Under the pieces are notes generated by a model. It was not told the origin of the DNA. It made no database searches and saw only the letters and a program-made list of their open reading frames with translations. Below are positions 49,368 through 60,536 of a DNA stretch of 64,000 nucleotides, piece after piece. This DNA comes from Circinella umbellata (lineage: Eukaryota > Mucoromycota > Mucoromycetes > Mucorales > Lichtheimiaceae). How positions within the stretch are numbered: the first letter of the stretch is position 1; every line of letters starts with the position of its first letter. The translations under genes and the position numbers were made by a program. Where the stretch lies: positions 434,001-498,000 of the forward strand of contig JAIWNF010000004.1 of assembly GCA_025093555.1 (NCBI GenBank), given 5' to 3'.

Positions 49368-49652
49368 ATGAAGTACTCTTATCTTCAGAGATGCTATATA
49401 TTTACCAAAAATAAATTCAGTATAAAGAGTTTAAAACAATTTGTCACAATGCTTATCCAAGGAATGCAGCGAGAAATAAGTTTTCAAATCAATAATGCCA
49501 ATAACGAAGTATTTGTAAAAGTGAATAAGATCATAGAAAAAAATAACAGACTAAAAGTTTATACATCAGATTACGTAGATTGCTTGACTTTTCCAGCAGG
49601 GCTTCTCACAATTACTATTTTTCTTTCTTTTATTATCGCCATATTGCTATAA
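49368..49652 (+). CDS. Doubtful small frame with a C-terminal hydrophobic segment
   Basis: A 94-codon frame with mixed, non-repetitive composition. The middle (IQGMQREISFQINNANNEVF and following) looks like an amphipathic helix with Asn/Lys. The last ~22 residues (TFPAGLLTITIFLSFIIAIL) would form one transmembrane segment, as in tail-anchored proteins. No family is recognised, there is no obvious promoter, and the codons are as AT-rich as the surroundings. It could equally be a chance frame or a last exon of an unrecognised gene. Confidence 0.2.
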   Translation: MKYSYLQRCYIFTKNKFSIKSLKQFVTMLIQGMQREISFQINNANNEVFVKVNKIIEKNNRLKVYTSDYVDCLTFPAGLLTITIFLSFIIAILL

Positions 49653-51039
49653 GTACACTATAAAAAAAAGAACTCGGGGTTCTAGGATATAATTGTCTAT
49701 TCAACTTTTTTTTAACAAAATGATGATTAAAGTCTGGTCAAGATAGAATTAAGAGATCACCAGTGAGAGTTCAAGTTAATGTTATTATTATCATTATTCT
49801 AAAAAAGATATCTACCGTTTTTAAGCAAAAAAATAAAATAAAATAAAATAAAGTTGTTTCTGAAGTGATAAAACAGAACAACTATCATACCTTCAACTTA
49901 CTGGGTCATTCAAGAAGGAGATTAGGAGCTGTATTATAATACAAAAAAATGGGTAGATAGTATTCATACTATAATCTAATAGACTAACCACCTTTTTTTT
50001 ATATACGCATTTTGAAGAAATTACGACTTTCAAGTTCGAATGGGTCCAGAAGTTGAAAGTACTAGTTCTTACAATTAAATAATTTCTTTTTTTAAGATTC
50101 ACAAAAGAGTGAGTGAATTTATTGACGACCACTGAAAATTATTATAAAGCAGTGGTTGGAAATCGAAGGCAAGTTACAACAGTGATTCTAAGGCACAAAA
50201 AGTGAAGGAGGAAGGGTATTGGATAAAATATAAAAAAGTACGTAAAAGAAAAAGATGGGGGTATAGTCTATTAAAGATTAATGATTAAGAAAGGAGAAAT
50301 AAATGTGTGGTAGATAAATATATATGTTTTTAAAAAAAGAAAAAGCTTATGGAGGTTGGTAGGCGAAAAGTGTTTCTTCCTGACGATAGAAGAATCAATG
50401 ATGGTTACAATTGAATAAGGAAAAATGAGTTCATTCTTTTTTTTCTGTTGATTTGCATAATGAAACTAACTCTAATTTTTTTTCGCTATGATTATTATGC
50501 GCTAAGATAGCGATTGAAAAGAGTAAAGGAAATGTTTACAAGGCAACAATTGTCATGGTAATGAAGTGTCAGGAAACTAATTATGGTTGAACGTTTTTAT
50601 AGTTCTTATAGTTTTTCATGGCCTGTGCTTGGCCCCGACGATTTGTGTACTACTTTGTTATATATGAAACTCTCAAAACTTCTACTAATAAATACTATAG
50701 TTATAATAGCATTATTTTTTTATAGGTTTCTTTATTGATTTATATAAATATGAGATCATTAGACTCACTGACTTTAATATAAAAAGGAATGAAAAGTTAC
50801 AGCGATATTCGATGAAAAGAAGAACTATATGCTAACATCAATAATACATGTCTGGTTTCTGCGGTCGTTCCTTTATTTGAATATAACCACTACTCAAAAA
50901 AGTACTTTTTCACTCTTCTACAAAAATTCAAAATCACACTGATGAATTTGAATTTTTATTTATTTATATATTTGAAAGATAGTAGGAAATAATGTATATA
51001 ATATATTATGATTGATTCAATATATTTGAGTGTATTCAG

Positions 51040-51900
51040 TATGAGCATTTGAATTGTCTGAAGATTTTTGACAGTCCGGTTTTAAGACAATGAATCTTGC
51101 TCTTGATATCTTCTTCTTGATCAACGATCTTGTGCAATTCATCACTTCCTTCAGCAAAATGATTCCATGGTTCGAGGTGAATGGGAATGATAACATTAGC
51201 ACCAAGTTCTTTTGCAAGTCTAGCCATTTTTGACACCCATTGTGATCGGATGAGGCCCTTTAGGAAAAGGCATAGTTGCAATACCAAGAAGAAGGATAGC
51301 AACAGATACGTGGTATTATTCATGAATTATTAAAAGCTCTTCCAAGTACACAGTGTCTTCCGAAATATAAATACTATTGGAAAAAATATGGTAAAAGAAC
51401 GCTTCATTTAGCACGGGTCAATCTTTGCTAAAATTTCGGCTTTCCATCACTTGTACCAAAAGTAGACGATTCCAAAATAAAGCCAGTATATTCTCCTCCT
51501 GGCAAATGTTGACATCGGGTGTCTGTGACATTAAATAGTTTCCCGTCAATGTCGAGTCTCATGGTTTCCCATGCTTTAATACCACGTACCCTGGGTCTTG
51601 GTGCAAGATGTTTGGCACCATCGATGGTAGTACTGTAATAACCTTACAACCATCAAGTAGCTGACGACCTACTTCATCAAGATTATCTGGATAATCTTCA
51701 TGAGACAAAAAGGTAGCATCAATAAAGGAGAACTCATTTAATTTGATTGCATGACCTCGACTACTCTTGAGAACAACAACACCCAAATCGTATTCAGTAC
51801 CATCATCAGCAAAAACGGGATCGGTTAAATATTTGCGCCATTAATTTCTATAAATCTTGGCGGTAAAATAACGGACTCTGGAATGTAGACATTCTAATTA
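51040..51900 (-). pseudogene. Decayed metallo-beta-lactamase-fold hydrolase, paralogue of the intact gene at 54614
   Basis: Read on the minus strand, three frames together follow the intact gene at 54614-55414 almost end to end. Recognisable pieces are LTDPVFADDGTEYDLG (near 51825), FLSHEDYPDNLDEVGRQLLD (near 51690), then after a frameshift near 51620 AWETMRLDIDGKLFN and TGFILESSTFGTSDGKP (near 51450). After more breaks come DTVYLEEL (near 51340), a stop codon, YHVSVAI, and finally MARLAKELGANVIIPIHLEPW (near 51190). Several frameshifts and in-frame stops separate these pieces, and the 5' end is poorly preserved, so no functional protein is expected. It lies in inverted orientation about 2.7 kb from the live copy, which suggests an old inverted duplication. 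Confidence 0.85.
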
Positions 51901-54613
51901 AAATTACTTAATGCGTAGATGTGTAGATTTTTTGGAGTGAAAAATAAGCCAGTAAAAAAAGAAGCAAATTGATGATTAAGTAACTTATCGGAAAACTTGT
52001 TCCGTTTATACAAACTTTATGTTTTGTAATATCTAGATCGGGGGTACATTTTTCTGTTCAATACTGTTCAGTGATTAGTAATATTACTTTTATGGCTGAT
52101 ACTTTCCAGCTTTTATACAGAACTTTCCGCGTCTATTTTTTTCTTTTTGTTTGATATGGGACTGAAACATCGGAAATGGTGCCAGCGCATCCGATCTCTT
52201 TATGTGTGTGAACAACCAGTTTTTTGTTCCAGTAACGCTTAATGCCCGATCAACCTGACCGTCTCACATTTGGTTTACAAAAGAAAACAAATCTACAAAG
52301 AGTTTACACTTAGGGAATATATACATATTCCAAAAAAGCTCTAAGTTTTTCCGCAAAAAGTTCAACTCCAAATTAGCTATTCACAACTTAATTAGTTGGA
52401 TGGTTTTTGGAAGTTAGTTTGGAAGCTTTCTGGAAGCTTTCAGCAAAAAATTAAAGTACGTATCCAGTAATCAAACATAGAATAGTAATATAAAATAGGT
52501 AACCACATAGATTATGATAAGTTAATTTTATTACGTATGGAATTCATGGACTGCCAATATTTTGATCATTTGAATATAAAAAACTGATATATAAAAATGT
52601 AGCAACAGTAATGAAAGAAAAAACAATAATTTTTTCTGCTCTAATTTTTTCTACTTCTTCGCCTTATTGTTTCTGCTTGTTACCGGGTTGCTTCTTATTA
52701 GTGAAATATGTTCTTTTCGTGCTCGTTTTCTTGTCACTATCGCGTTTGTCCTAGTAAATAATTTTTTGTACTTCTTTTGTTTTTTATCGGTTTACACCTT
52801 GATACAATAGACTTTCCTTTGATAAAGTCTTTGAACTCTTGTCCTTCATCGACGTCTTCACAGTTTCGTTCTTTGTCAGCGTTACTTTCAAAGCTTTGTT
52901 CTTCGTCAATGTTGTCTTCATTATTACCACTCTTATGTTCGTTGTCATCATTTTCATTATATACGTAATATTCATAATTATCTGAATTATCTGAATTACC
53001 TGAATTATTATAACTTTTAAAACTAGTAGTACTGGTGCTGTCATTTTGATACTTGTTATTCTTTTGTTGGTTTTTAAACGCTCTTGAGTATTAGTTGATT
53101 TATTGCTGTTTACAACAGGTTACGTACGTAATAAAATTATTAAGAGAAAACTGTTAATATGTTTTATAAGAGTCATTTAATTTAATTTGTGCATATTTAA
53201 ATCAAACTGTGCCTAGATGTACCAGTATGAGGCGCACACTTTAAAATACACATAATCCTAACGAATCATATAGGTAAATTTTTTTCTGGAAAAAAAAAAA
53301 GAAAGAAGGGATAGCACTATCTGTCACGAAAGAAATGTTTACAATGACTGGCGTGGATAAAAAAAAAACGCGGAAAAACAAGTAAAGGGGAAAGAAGTAA
53401 GGATAAACCATACTGTCCTGTATCCTTGCTTTTTACTTTATATGTTGGTTTTTCAATTACACGACCTATTATGATCCTTGATGAGCTACTGTAATTTATT
53501 GGTTTTGTTCTTTTGTGGTTGTTGATTTTCAAGAATGTTGATAAACGTTCACAGACCGTAGTACTAGTTTTAATCTCTTTCTACTCCTTTGACTTTGCTA
53601 TTTAAGATTCTACGTAAGGTCAGTATACATTCGTGAAACGGTCGTAGATAACTAAACTATGACATTCACTGTATCATTTATTTGATTTATTATTATTATT
53701 CTTTGTACTTTTATTGACTTTTCTTATAAAGACAGCATGGTGGTATTGAAAAAATTCCCAGCTGAAGAAAGAGAAAGAGATGATTCGTGTGTGTTCCTAA
53801 TAAATGGTACGTATTGTTGCTTGTGTGGTTGCTTGTATAGACTGTTAGTACCAGGCTATACAAACATGTTTTAGATAACTGAATAAACAAACAACAATGA
53901 AAAATATATATTAGTGAAGCATATATCATTTAAACATAATGGTTTATTATTCATTTTTTTACATGTAGAAGTGTATATTTAAACAGATGGTGATTGATAT
54001 ACTCCAGAATTCATGCATAGAAGTTTTTCGCGATTTGTACATCTTTTTTTTTACTCGAACAGGTTGAAGCTTTAACATTTTCAAATATTCTTACGTACAT
54101 ACAGAATGGATTGCAAATATATATCCAAGTAATTGCTATGAGTGATATACTCGATAATTCATGTATAGGAGTTTTTTTTTAATCGAGTTTTGAAAAATCT
54201 GGAGCATCTAATTATTAAGCAGATTACTGAAAGAACCGACACGAAGTAATTCAAACTGAGAAAGCTTACAAATATATTACAAAGTTATGACAAATTGATT
54301 TTGAAACAGAAGTGACATGATACGTAATCCCATTATTTACTAAATTTATTGTTACTAGTAATCGAAACAAAGATATATAAAAGAGCTCGGCAATTTTTGT
54401 GACAATAATTAATATCAAAAACAAAAAACAAAATAATCTTTAGCAATAGTAGACTATGTGAGTTTTAGTATCATTATTTTTTTTGGATTTTTTTATTACT
54501 TGTTTTTACTTTTATTTTTATCTGTGACAGCAATAACTTGTTTTCTCGCATAATTACTGTATTAATATTAAAACTTCATTATATCCGATTGTGGACGTAA
54601 AATAGAAATTGCT
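51901..54613. other. 2.7-kb region between the dead and live metallo-hydrolase copies
   Basis: No complete gene is recognised. It includes an Asn/Asp-rich minus-strand open frame without an ATG (about 52740-53080) and an imperfect direct repeat (53992-54028 and 54140-54176). The right end should hold the promoter of the intact metallo-hydrolase gene. Confidence 0.5.
53992..54176 (+). repeat. Imperfect direct repeat, 37-bp copies 148 bp apart
   Basis: Copies at 53992-54028 and 54140-54176 agree at 32 of 37 positions by direct comparison. The shared core includes TGATATACTC and AATTCATG, each copy ending in a T run. They lie in non-coding DNA upstream of the metallo-hydrolase gene. They could be regulatory sites or remnants of a small duplication. 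Confidence 0.65.
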
Positions 54614-55414
54614 ATGACTACATTCAAGAGCCAAGTATTTATGACTCATATCGGTACTGCAACAACACTTATTGAAGTTAACGGTATCACTTTTCTAACT
54701 GACCCTGTATTCTGTGATGCTGGTTCAGAGTACCATTATCCTAATACCATTCTCACACAAACTGATGGACCTGCGGTGAAAATTGATGAGCTTCCTCCGG
54801 TTGACGCTGTTCTATTGTCTCACGAAGATCATGAAGACAATCTTGATGATATGGGTCGGCGCCTTCTTGATGGTCGCCGTGTGATTACTACGTTGGATGG
54901 TGCCAAGAATCTGCAACCTCGACCTGGTGTCCGTGGGATTCAACCCTGGGAAACACTACCTCTCAATATTGGTGAAAAATCATTCAGTATAACAGGAGTG
55001 CCTTGCCAACATGTACCAGGTAATGAGTGTACTGGCTTCATTGTGGAGTCTCCCACTTTTGGAACATCAGCGGATGGTAAACCCAATGTTATATATCTTT
55101 CTGGTGACACCATATATTTTGAAGAGTTGGTATCGATTCGGGAAAAGTATCACGTATCTGTTGCTATTATTCATCTTGGTGCGGCCAAGGTCCCACTTCC
55201 TGGTCATGAAGGATTAGTTCAAATTACAATGGGTGGAAGTGACGCTGCTAAACTTGTTCGTGAACTAGGTGCTGATGTATTGGTGCCTATTCACTTTGAA
55301 TCATGGTTGCACTTTACCGAGTATCGAGACGATTTACGCAAAGTATTTGAAGAAGAAAACATTCTGGACAAAGTTTGTTGGCTTACCCCTGGTGAATCTA
55401 AGCAAGTTATCTAG
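54614..55414 (+). CDS. Metallo-beta-lactamase-fold hydrolase, intact copy
   Basis: An intronless 266-aa frame. The MBL fold is indicated by TATTLIEVNGITFLTDPVF (strand and first Asp), LLSHEDHEDNLD at about residues 73-84, the YLSGDT motif near 160 and the VPIHFE segment near 223. In these places canonical members have HxHxDH, an Asp and a final His. Here the first motif reads HEDHEDN, a spacing variant I also associate with a bacterial and fungal subgroup of uncharacterised MBL hydrolases, so metal binding may differ from the classical dinuclear site. The substrate is unknown. There is no signal peptide. The lack of introns and the decayed sibling at 51.0-51.9 kb suggest a duplicated, possibly horizontally acquired gene, but transfer is unproven. 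Confidence 0.88.
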   Translation: MTTFKSQVFMTHIGTATTLIEVNGITFLTDPVFCDAGSEYHYPNTILTQTDGPAVKIDELPPVDAVLLSHEDHEDNLDDMGRRLLDGRRVITTLDGAKNLQPRPGVRGIQPWETLPLNIGEKSFSITGVPCQHVPGNECTGFIVESPTFGTSADGKPNVIYLSGDTIYFEELVSIREKYHVSVAIIHLGAAKVPLPGHEGLVQITMGGSDAAKLVRELGADVLVPIHFESWLHFTEYRDDLRKVFEEENILDKVCWLTPGESKQVI

Positions 55415-55892
55415 GCAATTAAATATTCTAACAGTCAGACTACTAGCTTATAGTTTTTTTTTGCAAATTAAATATATATGTTATTTAATATCATAATAAT
55501 AATTGACTTTGAGGCTATAATTATCAAGCAAAACGTAAAAAAAAATTACACTATTTATGATATATGGCGGGTGTTTTATATATTTGCTAAATGAGCAAAA
55601 ATAGCTGCTTTTTTTCGTTGTAATAAGTTTATTCTGTGACACGCTATATATTAAAACTTAAATGTATAAAAAAAATAACAAAACTATATGCAATAATATA
55701 CAATTCTACATTATTTTGAATCTTAAAACGTGTATAGTGTGTAAACAGCACATTTAATAACTGTCAAAAACCAAGCGTGCGCCCTGAGACTAAGAGGGTG
55801 TAATATCGGAGTAAGTTGTGCGTTCCCATTTAGGAAACAACAAATTTTTTTTTTTTTTTTTGTTCTTTACTTTCTTTGACTTTACAATAACC
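55415..55892. other. Spacer upstream of DBP10
   Basis: About 480 bp, AT-rich, with a GC-richer segment near 55770-55830 and a T run immediately before the DBP10 start. It probably contains the DBP10 promoter. No gene is seen. Confidence 0.5.
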
Positions 55893-58793
55893 ATGGACGA
55901 CGAAAGTGAAAATTATGACATGTTCCAGTCGATCAAGCCGTCTGCAATGCCAGCGGCTTCGGCAAAACCAACAAAAAATGTACCAACAATCAACATGAGT
56001 GACAGTGAGGATGATGTCTCCGAGGAAGAGAAATTTATCGCTAATGAAAACATGGCTGCAAATCGCAAAAACAAGAAATCGGGCGGTTTTCAATCGATGG
56101 GTAAATTGATTAGATCTCTATCTGAAATATTTAGATCGACTTAATATCGAAAGGTCTAATGTATAAGCTGACTTTTATTTTTTATTTTTTGTGCGGATTT
56201 GATCGTCCTTAGGTCTCAATCAACCGATCTTCAAAGCTATCTTGCATAAAGGTTACAAGGTTCCGACACCGATCCAACGTAAATCGATTCCTCTCATTAT
56301 GCAAGGTCAAGATGTTGTTGGTATGGCTCGTACAGGTTCTGGTAAAACGGCTGCATTTTTAATTCCATTATTGGAAAGACTCAAGGGACATTCAGCCAAA
56401 GTAGGTGCTCGCGGTCTTGTGCTGTCTCCTTCGCGTGAATTGGCTCTTCAGACTCAAAAAGTATGCAAGGAATTGGGCAAGTATACCGATTTACGAAGTT
56501 GTGTTCTGGTTGGTGGTGATAGTTTGGATGATCAGTTTAGTATGATTGCAAGCAATCCCGATATTTTAATTGCAACACCAGGTCGTTTACTCCATTTGGC
56601 TGTGGAAATGGATTTGGATTTACGATCGATGGAGTATGTGGTCTTTGATGAAGCCGATCGATTATTTGAAATGGGTTTTGCTGTTCAATTACATGAAATT
56701 CTTTCTCGTTTACCGCAAAGCCGTCAAACATTACTTTTCTCGGCTACACTTCCAAAGATGTTGGTTGATTTTGCCAAGGCTGGTTTGCAGGAACCAACTT
56801 TGATTCGTTTAGATGCCGATACAAAGATTAGTAAAGATCTGGAGGTTTGTATATCAATAAGAAAGAAGAAAAGTTCATGTGAAAATATTTAGGCTACATT
56901 ATATTAAATAACATAAGAATATTATCTAGATGGCATTTTTCTCCGTGAAGCAAGCTGATAAGGAAGGGGCTTTGATTTATTTGCTTCGTAATGTTATCAA
57001 ATTACCAAAGAAGACATCTAATTCTGGTAGTGATCGTAAGGAAGATAAGAAAAAGAAAAAACGAACTTCAGCAACAGAAGAAGATCGTCAAACCATTATT
57101 TTCGTTGCAACAAAGCATCACGTCGATTATCTTGCCAATATTTTAGCAGAACTCGGATATCAAGTCTCATATGTATATGGTTCTCTCGATCAAACAGCAC
57201 GTAACATTCAAATCAATCGTTTCCGTACTGGTATCACAAATTTATTGGTAGTAACGGATGTTGCTGCTCGTGGTATTGATATTCCTATCCTTGAAAATGT
57301 CATCAACTATGATTTTGCCGGATCATCCAAGGTGTTCATCCATCGTGTCGGTCGTGCTGCACGTGCTGGTCGTCGTGGTTGGGCCTATTCACTTGTATCT
57401 GCTGCTGAGCTTCCATATGTTGTCGATCTTGGTCTCTTTTTAACTCGTGAAATTGTAATGGGACCTCGACAGAAGGAAAAGTTGAATGCCGACTATACCT
57501 CATCGTTGATTATTGGTGCGATGCCCAAGGATGCTTTTATTGATGATATCGAATGGGTACGACAACATGTAGCACATGATGCAGCTTTGGAAGGTATTTA
57601 CAATACCGCAAATAATGCTTATAAGCTATTCAACCGCACGAAACCAAGAGCAGCGGCAGAAAGTTACTCAAGAGCAAAAGAACTAATGAAGAAAGAAGCA
57701 TTTAAGGATTTACATCCTCTTTTGCGTAAGAAAAAAATTTGAATTTATCTGTGATCAATAATGTTGAGTATTGGTGTTAACTAACTCTTTTAAAACTGTT
57801 TTTATTTAAATATTAGAATCAAGCGAACATACAAATGAAGCCGAAAAGCAGCGTTTAGAAATGATTAGCAAACTTTCTGGTTTCCGTCCAAATGAGGTAC
57901 GTTTACTTAACGGAAAGAGAACTGAGATGAAATTATAGATTGCTTGATTTTAACTTGGTATATTTTTCTTTTATTTTCCATAGACAATTTTTGAAGTGGG
58001 GCGCACTCGTGGTACTAAAAAGGCTGATGCAGCCACTTTACTTATGCAAACTCGCCGAGCAACACTTGGTTCCCTTATCAGCGCTAAAAAAACACAAGCA
58101 GCAGCAGCATCTGCAGCAGAAATTGAAGAACTAAATTCTAGCGATAGTGCTAACCAAATTAACATGGACGAACTTGGTGGTGAAGCTGACGAAGATGATT
58201 TGGCAGATATTTTCAAGATGCCGTCAGAAAATAAAAAGTCAGCTTATCGTGACGAAGAATTCTACATGAGTTATAAGCAAAAAGATGCTGATACAGAACG
58301 TGGATACTCTATGCAAACAGGCAACTTCGTTGAACAAGCAGGCAAAGCAACCTTGGATTTGATTGGTGACGATAATGATGCAATGAATCAAGGAAAACGT
58401 AATGCTATGCGTTGGGATTCTAAAAAGAAAAAGTTTGTACGTGGTACTGGTGTTGGATCTGATAACAAAAAAATGATTCGTACCGAAAGCGGTGCTCTGA
58501 TTTCCGCAACATACAAGAGTGGTCGATATGACGAATGGGCCAAGAAGAAGCGAATAGATATGCCACGTATAGGTGAACAAGAACTTTCTTCAGCTAAACA
58601 TATGTCACAGGGTAATAATAATCGATTCCGTCATAATCGTACTGATGGTCCTCAAAAACGGAAACATGAAGGTGGAAATGGATCAGGAGAACTTAAAACA
58701 CCTGAACAAATCCGTAAACAGCGTAAAGTTCAAGAAAATCGTAAAGCAAAGAATGCTCGACCTTCAAAGAAGGGTGGTCGTGGCCGTCGTTAA
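55893..58793 (+). CDS. DBP10: DEAD-box ATP-dependent RNA helicase Dbp10/DDX54, 5 exons
   Basis: Exons 55893-56100, 56213-56844, 56930-57725, 57817-57896 and 57984-58793 give 841 aa. Dbp10 is a nucleolar helicase for 60S ribosomal subunit assembly. After an acidic N-terminus come the Q motif ([11 protein letters not shown], about 84-94), Walker A ARTGSGKT (108-115), [18 protein letters not shown], the DEAD box at 215-218 ([13 protein letters not shown]), SAT, a Lys-rich insert between the two RecA lobes, [12 protein letters not shown] and [13 protein letters not shown]. The Dbp10-specific C-terminus follows: a segment with [10 protein letters not shown] and [13 protein letters not shown], then a Lys/Arg/Gly-rich tail ending KKGGRGRR. 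It lies close upstream of the THOC5-like and PWP2 genes. Confidence 0.96.
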
Positions 58794-59160
58794 AACAAAA
58801 AAGAAGCTATTTTCTCCTTATTTTCCCCCTCTTTCTTATTATCATTGTATTCATAATTTGCAAGCATTGTTTTTATTGTATCATTTTTCACCATTTTTCT
58901 TTTTTCATAATATATAATTATTCCATCATTCAATCAATAACACAACAAATACAGTCTTTTTCGAGTAATATAAAAAGTTATTGCTGAATTCAAAAGAATA
59001 GTATATCGTATAACAATGATAAACTTGGGTGATATATACCAATGGTTAGCTTTTATCCCGTAGAAAACAAGTGTGCTATTAAGGTTGTCGGAATTACGAG
59101 CAAGAAAAATTCTGGAACGTATTTTTTCTTCCTCCATAACACTTATTTATAAAAAATAAA
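58794..59160. other. Spacer between DBP10 and the THOC5-like gene
   Basis: About 370 bp, T-rich on the + strand just after DBP10 (probable 3' UTR), with no supported gene. Confidence 0.5.
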
Positions 59161-60274
59161 ATGCCTGCCACATCACCATCAATCAATAACAATGATCGTA
59201 CAGCATCTCTACAGCAGATTATAAATGCTACACAACGAGTACAGGAACTCATGACACTACACATGCAACACAAAATTACGGTACGAAATTTACAATCAAC
59301 GTGATCTAGTTAGACAACCTCTTCATTGGAAAAAAGAGAAGATTGATCTATTCGTTCCTTTTCCATTACAATTCACAGTAGTTTATAACCTAAACGCGTC
59401 TTATTATGAAATAGAATACATTACCAGATGAACTTGAAGATACTGATAATGGACAAGCATTGATTAATACCTTCGACGATGTACTTGATATACATGCTGT
59501 TGCTTTTCAAACAGTTCATGACAGCAAACAAGAAACTACTGAAGCAAAAGCTGTCATGGATGAAAAGCATGTTGGATTACAAAACGTAATGTATGAGAAA
59601 AGACATCTTATTGAGGAGATCTTAAAATGTAAATCATTCAGGTAATAATAAAGAAAATGAAATAGTATATATATGAGTATGACTCTATGGAACTGTGCAC
59701 AATCTATAATCATTATACTTACAAATAATTAAAATAAAAATATGTAGATCCGTATATCAAGATGTTGATTTAGTACCATTGGAAGAATTTCGATCCAATG
59801 CACCGCCTGAATACCTCCAAGATCAAGAAAACCCTCATCAGCTAATGATTAATCGATTAAAATATGAACATGAAGCACGGATAAGGTAAAATATATGCAC
59901 ATGAAAGATCAGGATCGTACTTTTTTAATTAGAGAGACTTATCATAGATGTTGACCCCTTCATTTATAATAGTTTAAAGGAACAACAGGAAGCGTTACAA
60001 GCTGAACGTTTACAGTTGATACGAGAAAACAGAAAAGCACAGGAAAAATTGGATCGATTTGATAAATTACTGGATGATTTCGTACAGGTAAAGACACCCT
60101 CTTTTTTTCTTTGATTTTTATGGAAGGATAATAAATATGATTAATAAAAAAGATAAACTAATGATCATTTTGTTATTGATGGAATTAATTAAAAATATTA
60201 CATAGGCATCGGTACCTGTTGAAAATGCATTATCGGAAGAAGAAAAAAAGGCTTCAGCAATTCAGGAAGACTAG
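59161..60274 (+). CDS. THOC5: THOC5/Fmip-like protein (THO/TREX mRNA-export complex), 5 exons
   Basis: Exons 59161-59280, 59415-59641, 59748-59885, 59973-60087 and 60206-60274 give 222 aa. THOC5 is a THO-complex subunit linking transcription to mRNA export. The diagnostic stretch is residues ~85-140: LQNVMYEKRHLIEEILKC, then VDLVPLEEF, then NPHQLMINRLKYE, which follows the order of the animal and plant Fmip domain. A coiled coil (LKEQQEALQAERLQLIRENR) and the short ASVPVENAL segment follow; the latter corresponds to the ASLPVQ-type segment of animal THOC5. The protein ends there, so it is only the N-terminal third of the ~680-aa human protein, as expected for short fungal forms. Family assignment rests on motif order, not on full-length similarity. 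Confidence 0.82.
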
Positions 60275-60536
60275 TGGTAAAAAAGGAATTATACAAAAAA
60301 AAGTAAAATAAAGAAAGAAAAAACATGCAAAAAATGATTTGAGTGAAGGAAGAGAGTGTGTGTGTATGTGTTATTCTAACGATTTATGCTATTATTACGG
60401 GCAGTGATGTTTTGTTGATTCAAAAGATACTTGAGAGTGTATGTATTGGTATCACACCTAATGTTGTTTATAGACAGATTAGTACAAATGATATACATTA
60501 TATATATATATCTAAAGGGAAAGGGAAAGAAGAAAC

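Larger units (their letters stand above)
48973..51039. other. 2-kb intergenic region with a T32 run
   Basis: No gene is firmly supported. It contains a GC-richer patch at about 49115-49249 ending in 32 consecutive T, a 94-codon open frame at 49368-49652 listed separately, and otherwise AT-rich DNA with a TAAAA-type repeat near 49830-49850. Confidence 0.5.

Noticed and set aside
50020..50060. TTCGAA-containing segment resembling a tRNA B box
   Set aside because: No matching A box and no cloverleaf pairing; the same failed for other TTCGAA occurrences in the window.
52784..53044. 86-codon ATG-started Ile/Met/Thr/Lys-rich frame
   Set aside because: A neighbouring frame of the same strand is longer and more protein-like; this one looks like its shadow.
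55770..55830. Possible PAC/RRPE ribosome-biogenesis promoter elements before DBP10
   Set aside because: No full match to GATGAG-type or AAAAATTTT-type consensus in a convincing position.
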